DNA of 7,797 nt from Succinivibrionaceae bacterium UBA3769 (GTDB lineage: Bacteria > Pseudomonadota > Gammaproteobacteria > Enterobacterales > Succinivibrionaceae), in contig DFFT01000182.1 of NCBI GenBank assembly GCA_002372325.1, forward strand, positions 1 to 7,797, read 5' to 3'. The notes under the pieces were generated by a model. The model ran no database searches. It was not told the DNA's origin and saw only the letters and a program-made list of their open reading frames with translations. Shown here in pieces: positions 1 to 5,927 of this stretch; within the stretch, counting starts at the first letter, position 1, and the number at the start of each line of letters is the position of its first letter. A program made the position numbers and the translations under genes.

Positions 1-277
1 GCTGATTAAGACAGGTGCCGTACTATACTCCGCATCAGTATCTTTTCCGCCGTGTCTGAGAGCTGTGCTGATTAAGACAGGTGCCGTACTTTACCGGAAT
101 AACGTCCAATTTGTCGACAGTCTGAGAGCTGTGCCGCTGATTAAGACAGGTGCCGTACCAAAATTGTTGACTCACGACCCCGACTTATGGTCTGAGAGCT
201 GTGCTGATTAAGACAGGTGCCGTACATCGCATCATGGCCGCTAGCTGTGTATTCCGTCTGAGAGCTGTGCTGATTAA

Positions 278-305
278 GACAGGTGCCGTACCCCGGGTGC
301 CGTAC
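278..305 (+). repeat. 14-bp tandem duplication across a repeat/spacer junction
   Basis: The unit GGTGCCGTACCCCG appears twice in direct tandem, covering the last 10 bases of the repeat at 256-291 and the first bases of the next spacer. Removing one copy restores a spacer of exactly 30 bp, the length of most others. This marks a slippage or replication duplication after spacer acquisition. The exact boundaries can slide by a few bases because of the repeated G and C residues. Confidence 0.85.
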
Positions 306-401
306 CCCGGTATAGCGCCTCATGCAGGAGGATCTGTCTGAGAGCTGTGCTGATTAAGACAGGTGCCGTACACTTGGCTTCAAGAGCCTCCATTTCAGCC
401 T

Positions 402-455
402 GTCTGAGAGCTGTGCTGATTAAGACAGGTTGAGCCGTTAAGACAGGTGCCGTAC
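402..455 (+). repeat. CRISPR repeat copy with 18-bp internal insertion/duplication
   Basis: This copy follows the consensus through TTAAGACAGGT, then has TGAGCCG, then a second TTAAGACAGGT before the normal GCCGTAC end. It is therefore 54 bp instead of 36. The flanking spacers keep the normal 30 bp, so the change is confined to the repeat. A crRNA from this position would have an altered repeat-derived segment. Confidence 0.85.
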
Positions 456-587
456 CCTTCGCCGCCCTCATGGCAGCATGGATCTGTCTGAGAGCTGTGC
501 TGATTAAGACAGGTGCCGTACTGTGTCTTTACTACCTCAACACAATGCGGCGTCTGAGAGCTGTGCTGATTAAGACAGGTGCCGTAC

Positions 588-828
588 CCAAGGGGAAAAC
601 AGGTTAATAATCGGTCAAATTCAATGCATTGTTATTCAAAACAGTGCTTTACCTCACAATTTTTTAATCTAATTGTTTTCTCGTATTTTCTTTTCGTAGT
701 AAAATTCCACACAGCACAGCGAGTTCAGATAAATTTTTTACATATTATTGAAGTTCGAGCAATCGATTATTCAATTGCTGACGAGGAGTCAGCTTCACAA
801 CTGTCAGACGACGTTTTTATGACGCAGG
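588..828. other. AT-rich gap beside the CRISPR array, no supported gene
   Basis: This stretch is clearly richer in A and T than the array and the genes to the right. It contains a 10-bp palindrome CAATGCATTG (622-631) and two consecutive hairpins at 747-775 and 777-793. An open frame at 579-851 overlaps the last CRISPR repeat, has no convincing ribosome binding site and no recognisable domain, so it is not called. The gap may be array trailer or leader, or the 3' part of a minus-strand tracrRNA. No consensus promoter could be placed with confidence. Confidence 0.6.
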
Positions 829-864
829 GTCTACGAGTTGTACCGATTTAGATAAGTGCCGTAC
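747..864 (-). ncRNA. candidate tracrRNA: anti-repeat plus two hairpins
   Basis: Positions 829-864 match the CRISPR repeat at 28 of 36 positions with no gap, ending in a perfect GTGCCGTAC. Read on the minus strand, this would be an anti-repeat able to pair with a plus-strand crRNA. Of the 8 differences, 4 become G:U pairs in that orientation, leaving 4 true mismatches. Downstream on the minus strand come a 6-bp hairpin (GCTGAC/GTCAGC, 777-793) and a second hairpin (747-775: ATTGAA/TTCAAT outer stem, TCGA/TCGA inner stem). Diverged anti-repeats next to arrays are how type II tracrRNAs are usually recognised. Against this, I see no U-run after the hairpins and no clear minus-strand promoter. The opposite orientation is possible: it gives only 2 G:U pairs but a 9-bp perfect lower stem and a terminator close behind. 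The exact ends are guesses. Confidence 0.45.
829..864 (+). repeat. diverged stand-alone copy of the CRISPR repeat (possible anti-repeat)
   Basis: It is exactly 36 bp, identical to the consensus repeat at 28 positions. The first four bases (GTCT) and the last nine (GTGCCGTAC) are unchanged. It lies 241 bp from the last array repeat, too far to be a spacer-separated array member. Interpretations are a tracrRNA anti-repeat or an eroded relic of a longer array. Confidence 0.8.
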
Positions 865-879
865 AGGAGGGGACGAAAT

Positions 880-910
880 TCGCAATACCCATTTGTTTGG
901 GATTTTTGCG
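880..910 (+). terminator. terminator-like hairpin right of the diverged repeat
   Basis: CGCAA pairs with TTGCG around an inner CCCA/TGGG stem with a TTTGTT loop, and a run of five Ts follows the inner stem. It could end transcripts reading rightward from the CRISPR array or from a plus-strand tracrRNA. The stem is short and interrupted, so strength is doubtful. Confidence 0.4.
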
Positions 911-1049
911 TTCTTGACGGTACGGTTATTGTCTAATGCCTTCTCACGCACATTCGTTTTAATCTTGGTTTATACTGCTTTGGCATTTGTTTAGGCCTTT
1001 GCCTGAACTTCTTTGGTTGCATTAATCCCAAAATTCTTCTTCCCCTTCC

Positions 1050-2219
1050 TCAAAACTTAAGCTCCCCGGCTTTATAGTACTTCTGGGCTTCCGGAAGGTA
1101 ATAATCCGAGAGATCCCCCAGGCACTCCAGATACCAGCCACGTTGGAGAATTGGATACTTTTTCTCATACATCGGAGCATAGAAGAAGTTCTCCATAAGC
1201 TTCTGCGAGGACAGCACATTATTGGCAAATCCGTACTGACTGGTTTTCCGGGCCAGGAAGTCTGAGAGGCGTTTTTTGTAAATGCCGCCGCTGCAACGAT
1301 TCACGAAATCATAAGGCGGATTGAGATCTGGTTCATTCCGGGCATTGGCTTCCCGGGCCGTCTTCTGAATCAGAGCGCCGTATTTCCTGACGGTGGAATA
1401 ATGCACGCCGTATTTGGCATAGGTGCTCTGCTCAAAAATCGCCGAGGAGATAACAAGCTGCGCCAGCACATTATTCCGAATGAAAAACGCCGGCGGAATA
1501 TCATTCTCGCGGCAGATCCGATCCCGAAGCATGACCACAGCCTGAAGAGTCCGGAGCTGACCCTGAGATAATTGTCCGGTCTTCCGTACCCTGAGGTACA
1601 GCTTTTCCGGTGGCAGGACGTTTTCCGGATCGCAGGAATGGGAAAGATCCTCCATATGCATCCGGAACCATTTCAGCACCGGTTCCTTCTGGGACATCTC
1701 CTTAATCAGAAAATTCATCAGCTCTTCCAGATAAGCCACGTCCAGAGCGGCATATTCCAGCTGGGCCTGAGTCAGGGGTCTTTTAAGCCAGTCGGTTCTG
1801 GTTTCGGTTTTGGCAAGAGAGATCCCCAGAGTCTTCTCCAAAAGGGCCGCAAGACCGATATTTCCCCCGTAGCCCAGGAAAGCCCCGGCGGACTGGGTAT
1901 CAAAGATATGACGAGGCAGCAGGCGGGGCAGCCCTTCCCGGCGGGCATGCTCGGAAACTATTTCCAGATCCTCGCCGCTGGCATGACAAACCATAACGGC
2001 ATCTGTGGTCACAATAAACGACAGGAGCTTGGAAAAGTTTACCGCAAAGGGATCCACCAGAAAGATCTCGCCTCCGGCTGCCAGCTGAAACAGCGCCAGC
2101 TTCGGAAAAAATGTCACCACCCGAAAAAATTCTGTATCAAAGGCAATCACCGCAGCCTTGCTCAAGCATTCCAGCATGCTGTCTAATCCTGCAGCATTAT
2201 CAACATAGGTATAATTCAT
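1050..2219 (-). CDS. rnd: ribonuclease D
   Basis: This 389-residue protein is a 3'-to-5' exoribonuclease of the DEDDy family that trims tRNA precursors and other structured RNAs in the cytoplasm. The Exo I motif is FDTEF (D28, E30), Exo II is HASGEDLE (D84) and Exo III is EYAALD (Y156, D160), so all four metal-binding acidic residues and the tyrosine are present. The TDWLKRPLTQAQLEYAALDVAYL region is typical of RNase D. An HRDC domain follows at about residues 210-290. Length is close to the E. coli protein (about 375). The ATG start is preceded by AGGA five bases upstream. It is last in the row of minus-strand genes; fadD and rnd are neighbours in enterics, and here a pilin gene sits between them. 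A 324-bp gap upstream that includes the pilin terminator implies its own promoter, which I could not place. Confidence 0.96.
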   Translation of the reverse strand: MNYTYVDNAAGLDSMLECLSKAAVIAFDTEFFRVVTFFPKLALFQLAAGGEIFLVDPFAVNFSKLLSFIVTTDAVMVCHASGEDLEIVSEHARREGLPRLLPRHIFDTQSAGAFLGYGGNIGLAALLEKTLGISLAKTETRTDWLKRPLTQAQLEYAALDVAYLEELMNFLIKEMSQKEPVLKWFRMHMEDLSHSCDPENVLPPEKLYLRVRKTGQLSQGQLRTLQAVVMLRDRICRENDIPPAFFIRNNVLAQLVISSAIFEQSTYAKYGVHYSTVRKYGALIQKTAREANARNEPDLNPPYDFVNRCSGGIYKKRLSDFLARKTSQYGFANNVLSSQKLMENFFYAPMYEKKYPILQRGWYLECLGDLSDYYLPEAQKYYKAGELKF

Positions 2220-2485
2220 TTTATTCCTAAGGCTTATTACTGTTCTAATAACGTTTTAAATACAATATCACTAATATATTTTTGCTGAATATCAGGTAAA
2301 AGTCAATTTTCACGCCCCAAAAACAAAGATCACCGCAAAAACCAGTTCCAGCCATTCCTAAAAAGGTAACCGCAACGGGCTCTGCCTTGCTTCTTCCCCT
2401 TGCCCCTCCGTAACAATCAGCAGAACATCCGCTGGCTTCCGTATTCGGGCGGCAAAAAGCCCGTAAATACTCCGGGCATAAAAAA
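2220..2485. other. gap between rnd and the pilin terminator, no gene
   Basis: With the terminator and pilin stop region the gene-free stretch is 324 bp. The part next to rnd (about 2240-2310) is AT-rich and should hold the rnd promoter. A TTGACT sequence (minus strand, 2301-2306) and TATATT (2273-2278) are both present but 22 bp apart, too far for a normal sigma-70 promoter. A small hairpin CGGGC/GCCCG lies near 2447-2464. No open frame or RNA gene could be supported. Confidence 0.5.
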
Positions 2486-2506
2486 GCCTGCGCTATGCAG
2501 GCCTTC
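2478..2506 (-). terminator. rho-independent terminator of the pilin gene
   Basis: On the minus strand GCCTGC-ATAGC-GCAGGC forms a perfect 6-bp stem (2486-2502), immediately followed by a run of six Ts. It lies about 40 bp past the pilin stop codon. The adjacent AAG/TTT bases can extend the stem. It would separate the pilin transcript from rnd. Confidence 0.9.
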
Positions 2507-2543
2507 TTATTATCAGAAACGGTATACTTTAAGAAACCGCTAA

Positions 2544-3089
2544 TCAGCAGTCATCGGTTACCACAGTTACCTTGGGCGCATTGATGACATCACCAGTGCC
2601 CTTCTTAGCAGGTTCGTAAATAACACCGCAGCCTGCAGATGCACCTGTAACCTTTGTGGCAGCGGCCTGCCAGATAGCGATACTGTTTGCAGGGGATGTA
2701 GGAGCAGCATAAACCCATTCGGTAGAAGGGGTGTCACTGCTTGCTTCTACTTCAATATCAACGGCACGGAGAATACCTTCCTTTGTAGCGGCAGGACGGC
2801 CATAAACAAGCTCTACCGCATCATCGGTACTGCCATTGCATTCGGCGGTAGCGGCGCCAGAATTACAAACATACGAACCAGAAGGAGACTTATCCTTGCC
2901 AGCCAGAATTGCCTTGCTGTAGGTCATGCTGATGGAGCTCTTGATAGCTCCGGCCAGACCGTTAGCGGCGCTGATGCGGGCGTCCTTCTGCAGATCCATG
3001 AATTTCGGGGCGGCAGTGGCTGCCAGAATACCCAGAATAACAATTACCACTACAAGCTCAATAAGCGTAAAGCCGTTTTGTTTTCTCAT
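2544..3089 (-). CDS. type IV pilin, MshA-like
   Basis: This is a 181-residue prepilin. The leader MRKQNG ends in the glycine cut by prepilin peptidase; the mature protein would begin FTLIELVVVIVILG, with the conserved glutamate at position 5 (E11 of the precursor) and the hydrophobic helix for inner-membrane storage and pilus packing. The following AAPKFMDLQKDARISAANGLAGAI segment strongly recalls MshA of the mannose-sensitive haemagglutinin pilus of Vibrio and Shewanella. Four cysteines (C75, C84, C154, C181) could form two disulfides, the last pair closing a C-terminal loop. Start is supported by GGTGGG a few bases upstream. No msh or pil assembly gene is adjacent, so secretion must rely on machinery encoded elsewhere. 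It has its own terminator and a possible operator-bearing promoter, indicating a single-gene unit. An exact MshA assignment is inference; a minor or general major pilin remains possible. Confidence 0.9.
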   Translation of the reverse strand: MRKQNGFTLIELVVVIVILGILAATAAPKFMDLQKDARISAANGLAGAIKSSISMTYSKAILAGKDKSPSGSYVCNSGAATAECNGSTDDAVELVYGRPAATKEGILRAVDIEVEASSDTPSTEWVYAAPTSPANSIAIWQAAATKVTGASAGCGVIYEPAKKGTGDVINAPKVTVVTDDC

Positions 3090-3134
3090 TTTTGTCCCAC
3101 CGGATATTAAGGAGATTAATTATTAGATTACTAT

Positions 3135-3185
3135 TGCCCAATGGGCATCCAGCACCTCGCATATTCTAAACTGAAAACGTTTCCA
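3135..3185 (-). promoter_or_regulatory. possible pilin promoter with two palindromes
   Basis: TGAAAACGTTTCCA (3172-3185) is a near-perfect 14-bp inverted repeat with a central CG, the style of LacI/GalR-family operators (for example Cra or PurR sites). A TAGAAT -10-like hexamer lies just downstream on the minus strand (3163-3168), so the palindrome would sit in the spacer of that promoter. No good -35 was found. A second palindrome, TGCCCA-A-TGGGCA (3135-3147), lies in the presumed 5' leader. Function is inferred only from symmetry and position. Confidence 0.35.
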
Positions 3186-3296
3186 TAGTTAGTATTTCAA
3201 AGGATCTTCGGTGATTTTTTTGATCCGTTTCCAAAAAAACTGCTTCGCTCTGTTCTGCTCCCGGTTCCTGCCGAAAAAAACTGTAATTTCCTGCTG

Positions 3297-5057
3297 CTAT
3301 TTGCTCTTGTCGCTTCCGGTATCAGTCTCTGGCAGCACGGGCTTCCCATTCTGATCAAGCTTGATGCCCCGCTTCTGGTATTCCATGGCCCGCAGCGCCT
3401 TCTTCTGAATTTTGCCGATATTGGTCTTGGGCATTTTGTCGATGAATTCAATGTATTTGGGAACCTTGTAATTGGTGAGATGCTTCCGGCAGAGGGTTTT
3501 AACCATTTCCTCGGTGAGAGCCTTGTTTCTTCTGACAATAAATACCTTCACCGCCTCGCCGCTGTGCTTGCTGGGCACGCCGATGGCCGCCACCTCAGCC
3601 ACGTTGGGATGCAGGGAAATGACATCCTCAATCTCCGTGGGATAAACATTAAAGCCGGATACCAGAATAAGATCCTTCTTCCGCTCCACGATTCTGATAA
3701 AGCCCCGGTCATTGGCCCAGCAGGCAATGTCTCCGGTTTTGAGATACTCCCCGTCAAAGGTATTACGGGTGGCCACCTCTCTCCCGAAATACCCCTTCAT
3801 GACCTGCGGCCCCTTCACCTCCAGTTCTCCGGGAATGCCGGGCTCCGTAATGACGGAACCGTCATCCCCCCGGATAATCACCTCCGTGGAGGGCACCGGA
3901 ATCCCGATGGTGCCGTTATACTCGCTGATGTTATGAGGACAGACCGCCACCAATGGAGAGCATTCCGTAAGACCGTAGCCCTCAAGAATATGAAGCCCGG
4001 TATTGGTAAACCAGCGCTGCTCCACCCCCTTCTGCACCGAAGTGCCGCCCCCGATAACCAGCCGGAGCCGGGAAAGATGCATGGCGCAAAACTCCTTGTT
4101 GTCAATAAGAGCCCCGAACAGGGTATTCACGCCGGTAAGACAGGTGGGATTAAAGCCGCGGAGCTCCCGAACCAGATTCTTTATTTTCCGGGCATCAGGA
4201 ATGAGCAGCGAGGTGCCTCCCAGCCGGAAGAACACCATGCAGTTAATGGTAAGAGCAAAGACATGATAAAGGGGAATGGCGGTCACCACATACTCGTCCC
4301 CTTCCCGGAGCACCGGGCCGTACATGCCCAGAGCCTGCTCCACATTGGCCAGAATGTTGTGATGGGTCAGCATGGCGCCTTTGGCCGTGCCGGTAGTTCC
4401 GCCGGTATACTGCAAGAAAGCCAGATCCTCCCGGGAAACCAGAGGCCGGGTATAGGGATATTCGGCTCCCAGAGCCAGCACCGTCTTATAGGGCACGGCA
4501 TCAGGAAGCTTGAAATAAGGCACCAGTCTCTTGATATACTTGACGGCGATGTTAACCAGAGAGCCCTTGAGAGCGCCGCACTCGTCTCCGATGTTGGTAA
4601 CGATGATCCTGTCCAGGGAAATCTCCAGAAGAGCCTTCTGCAGCGTATGGGCGAAATTGGAAATAACCACGATCATGCGGGCTTTGGAGTCTCGAAGCTG
4701 ATGCACAAGCTCGCTGGGGGTGTAAAGAGGATTGACGTTCACCACCACCATTCCGGCCAGAAGCGCCCCGAACAGGGATACCGGATACTGAATGATGTTG
4801 GGCAGCATGAGGGCGATGCAGTCCCCCTTCTTTACCCCGAAAACATTCTGAAGATAGGCGGCAAAGCTTCTGGCCCTTTCATTGAGCTCCCGGTAGGTGA
4901 TGGAGTGTCCCATGCTGATGTAGGCGACTCTGTCGGGATACTTTTCGCAGGAAAACTCATACATGTCCAGGAGAGAATTAAAGATGCGGGTATCCACCTC
5001 CGGCGGAACATCCGCAGGATAGGATTGTTGCCACGGCCTGAACTGATTCTCTGCCAT
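3297..5057 (-). CDS. fadD: long-chain-fatty-acid--CoA ligase
   Basis: This acyl-CoA synthetase activates long-chain fatty acids with ATP and CoA, coupling uptake to beta-oxidation or lipid synthesis at the inner membrane. In the 586-residue form, the ATP/AMP loop YTGGTTGTAKG is at about 217-227, the adenylate-binding YGLTECSP at 361-368, the TGD aspartate at 441-443, the FACS signature region YLKTGD...RIVERKKDLILVSGFNVYP at about 438-473, and the catalytic lysine of the C-terminal lid in TNIGK (K549). The N-terminal YPADVPPEVD and long stretches such as VKYIKRLVP match E. coli FadD (561 aa). The ATG at 5055-5057 is chosen because AGGGGG lies six bases upstream; the frame opens further back only to a TTG (5088-5090) with no Shine-Dalgarno sequence. 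A -10 hexamer and long inverted repeat lie upstream. No clear terminator follows. Confidence 0.97.
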   Translation of the reverse strand: MAENQFRPWQQSYPADVPPEVDTRIFNSLLDMYEFSCEKYPDRVAYISMGHSITYRELNERARSFAAYLQNVFGVKKGDCIALMLPNIIQYPVSLFGALLAGMVVVNVNPLYTPSELVHQLRDSKARMIVVISNFAHTLQKALLEISLDRIIVTNIGDECGALKGSLVNIAVKYIKRLVPYFKLPDAVPYKTVLALGAEYPYTRPLVSREDLAFLQYTGGTTGTAKGAMLTHHNILANVEQALGMYGPVLREGDEYVVTAIPLYHVFALTINCMVFFRLGGTSLLIPDARKIKNLVRELRGFNPTCLTGVNTLFGALIDNKEFCAMHLSRLRLVIGGGTSVQKGVEQRWFTNTGLHILEGYGLTECSPLVAVCPHNISEYNGTIGIPVPSTEVIIRGDDGSVITEPGIPGELEVKGPQVMKGYFGREVATRNTFDGEYLKTGDIACWANDRGFIRIVERKKDLILVSGFNVYPTEIEDVISLHPNVAEVAAIGVPSKHSGEAVKVFIVRRNKALTEEMVKTLCRKHLTNYKVPKYIEFIDKMPKTNIGKIQKKALRAMEYQKRGIKLDQNGKPVLPETDTGSDKSK

Positions 5058-5109
5058 TATGAGCCCCCTGGCGCCCCTCCGGGAAAACAAAAACGGACGG
5101 ACGCGCGAA

Positions 5110-5146
5110 ACAGGATCAGATTACAAAACTGATCCTGTCCATTATA
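5110..5146 (-). promoter_or_regulatory. fadD promoter -10 and adjoining 10-bp-arm inverted repeat
   Basis: On the minus strand a perfect TATAAT (plus-strand 5141-5146) is followed two bases later by the inverted repeat ACAGGATCAG/CTGATCCTGT (5110-5119 and 5129-5138, 9-base centre). The -35 region is poor. The repeat would cover the start point, where a repressor site would block initiation, or it could fold as a hairpin at the 5' end of the leader. FadR-type control of fadD is known in enterics, but this sequence is not an obvious FadR site. Confidence 0.5.
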
Positions 5147-5342
5147 GCCCTCCCGGAGCCCGAAAATTCTGAACATTAACAGAAAAAGCGGGATTGTTTT
5201 CAGAAAATCATTGATAGGCGTCAAATTTTCAGCAAAAAAGCCCCATATGCTGACCCACATCTGTTAGGCCGTCCCGAAGAACTCCCGAAAACCTGAAACG
5301 CCGCAGTCTGGGCCAGGTCAGGGAACGGCAGAAAACGCCGGC
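5147..5342. other. gap between the secretion-like operon and the fadD promoter
   Basis: The gap continues from the fadD -10 to the stop of the transglycosylase gene. A short CGGC/GCCG hairpin just past that stop lacks a T-run, so it is not called a terminator. No gene is supported. Confidence 0.4.
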
Positions 5343-5927
5343 TCAGCGGCCGCAGCGCGCAGCCACGTTATGATTCAGGGTTCTCCAGGCATCCGAAATC
5401 AGCTTCACATAGCGATCGTGGATGGTCTGATTGACGGAATAGTGGTAGTGGTAGTTCCCCACCCCCTTCCAGATATCGCCGCCGGCCTTCTCGATTTCCC
5501 GGCGGATAAGGTAGCCCATAACCCAGATATTGCGGCAGGGACTGTCCTTCATGTCGTCTTTGCTGAGATCAAAGCGCTTGATTTCTCCCAGCCGGACATC
5601 GTTGATCTGCGCGGGGCCGCAATCCTCGGTGCCGTTATTGTTGGTCATGCACTTCCCGTTCACATCCCCCCGCTCCACGTAAATAATGGAGTACAGGAGC
5701 TCCTCGGGAAGCTCAAACTGATGCGCCGTCCACCGCACGCATTTGGCATAGGGCTTGTAGCGTTTCATGATCTTGGTGTCGTAGGCATAATCACGCCAGT
5801 GTCCATCGCAGGGCTCAATTACCTCTCCGGCCCGGGCCGGGCTGCCCCAGACGCTCCAGCAGACGAGAATCAGGGCTGCCAGCTTAAAAAAGAGTCCCGG
5901 CGCGAATAGCGTTTTACTTCCCGGCAT
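5343..5927 (-). CDS. exported lytic-transglycosylase-like protein (VirB1/IagB-like)
   Basis: The 194-residue product has an N-terminal hydrophobic segment (about 11-28) ending in ARA, a plausible signal peptidase I site near residue 33. The mature part carries the features of a GH23-type peptidoglycan lytic transglycosylase: ELLYSIIYVERG with a candidate catalytic glutamate E85, then NGTEDCGPAQIN (98-109) matching the usual GxMQIN motif, and WKGVGNYHYHYS (153-164) in place of the YNAG/VGxYH motif. Six cysteines in the mature part suggest disulfides in the periplasm. Specialised enzymes of this kind open the cell wall for type III and IV secretion, conjugation or pili. The ATG overlaps the end of the preceding gene by 14 bp; GGGAGG lies about 12 bases upstream, rather far. 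Glutamine and glutamate positions fit, but the family match is by eye, so the specific subfamily is open. Confidence 0.78.
   Translation of the reverse strand: MPGSKTLFAPGLFFKLAALILVCWSVWGSPARAGEVIEPCDGHWRDYAYDTKIMKRYKPYAKCVRWTAHQFELPEELLYSIIYVERGDVNGKCMTNNNGTEDCGPAQINDVRLGEIKRFDLSKDDMKDSPCRNIWVMGYLIRREIEKAGGDIWKGVGNYHYHYSVNQTIHDRYVKLISDAWRTLNHNVAARCGR

Larger units (their letters stand above)
1..587 (+). CRISPR. CRISPR array, type II-like 36-bp repeat, 9 repeats and 8 spacers, left end cut by window
   Basis: The consensus repeat is 36 bp, starting GTCTGAGAGCTGTG and ending GGTGCCGTAC. Repeats lie at 1-23 (partial), 54-89, 120-158, 190-225, 256-291, 336-371, 402-455, 486-521 and 552-587. Spacers lie at 24-53, 90-119, 159-189, 226-255, 292-335, 372-401, 456-485 and 522-551. 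Six are exactly 30 bp, one is 31, and one is 44 because of a duplication. The repeat at 120-158 carries 3 extra bases and that at 402-455 carries 18. In plus orientation the 5' half resembles type II repeats such as the Streptococcus pyogenes (GTTTTAGAGCTATGCTG) and Treponema denticola (GTTTGAGAGTTGTG) forms, recalled from knowledge. This suggests a Cas9 system with crRNAs transcribed left to right. No cas gene is in the window, so type assignment is inference; the array itself is certain. Confidence 0.97.

Noticed and set aside
141..471. Minus-strand open frames across the CRISPR array
   Set aside because: They are repetitive translations of the repeat unit with no gene-like composition.
579..851. 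90-residue plus-strand open frame in the AT-rich gap
   Set aside because: It starts inside the last CRISPR repeat, has no clear ribosome binding site, no recognisable domain, and ends within the diverged repeat.
914..939. Plus-strand promoter TTGACG...TAATGC
   Set aside because: Spacing is only 14 bp and nothing on the plus strand downstream needs a promoter.
865..960. Promoter for a minus-strand tracrRNA
   Set aside because: TTAGAC- and TATTGC-like hexamers occur but no pair has acceptable spacing.
1572..2186. 204-residue plus-strand open frame
   Set aside because: Antisense to rnd; no domain or start signal.
3200..3296. Possible fadD terminator
   Set aside because: Two minus-strand T-runs are present but neither follows a convincing stem.
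5058..5090. Longer fadD start at a TTG codon
   Set aside because: No Shine-Dalgarno sequence before it, the added residues are not FadD-like, and the ATG at 5055-5057 has AGGGGG at good spacing.
3480..5132. 550-residue plus-strand open frame
   Set aside because: It lies wholly antisense to fadD, whose protein is unmistakable, and its sequence is typical of a reverse-frame shadow in GC-rich coding DNA.
5336..5342. Terminator after the transglycosylase-like gene
   Set aside because: The nearby CGGC/GCCG hairpin is four base pairs long and lacks a T-run.
5370..5909. 179-residue plus-strand open frame
   Set aside because: Antisense to the transglycosylase-like gene, which has a signal peptide, active-site motifs and operon placement.
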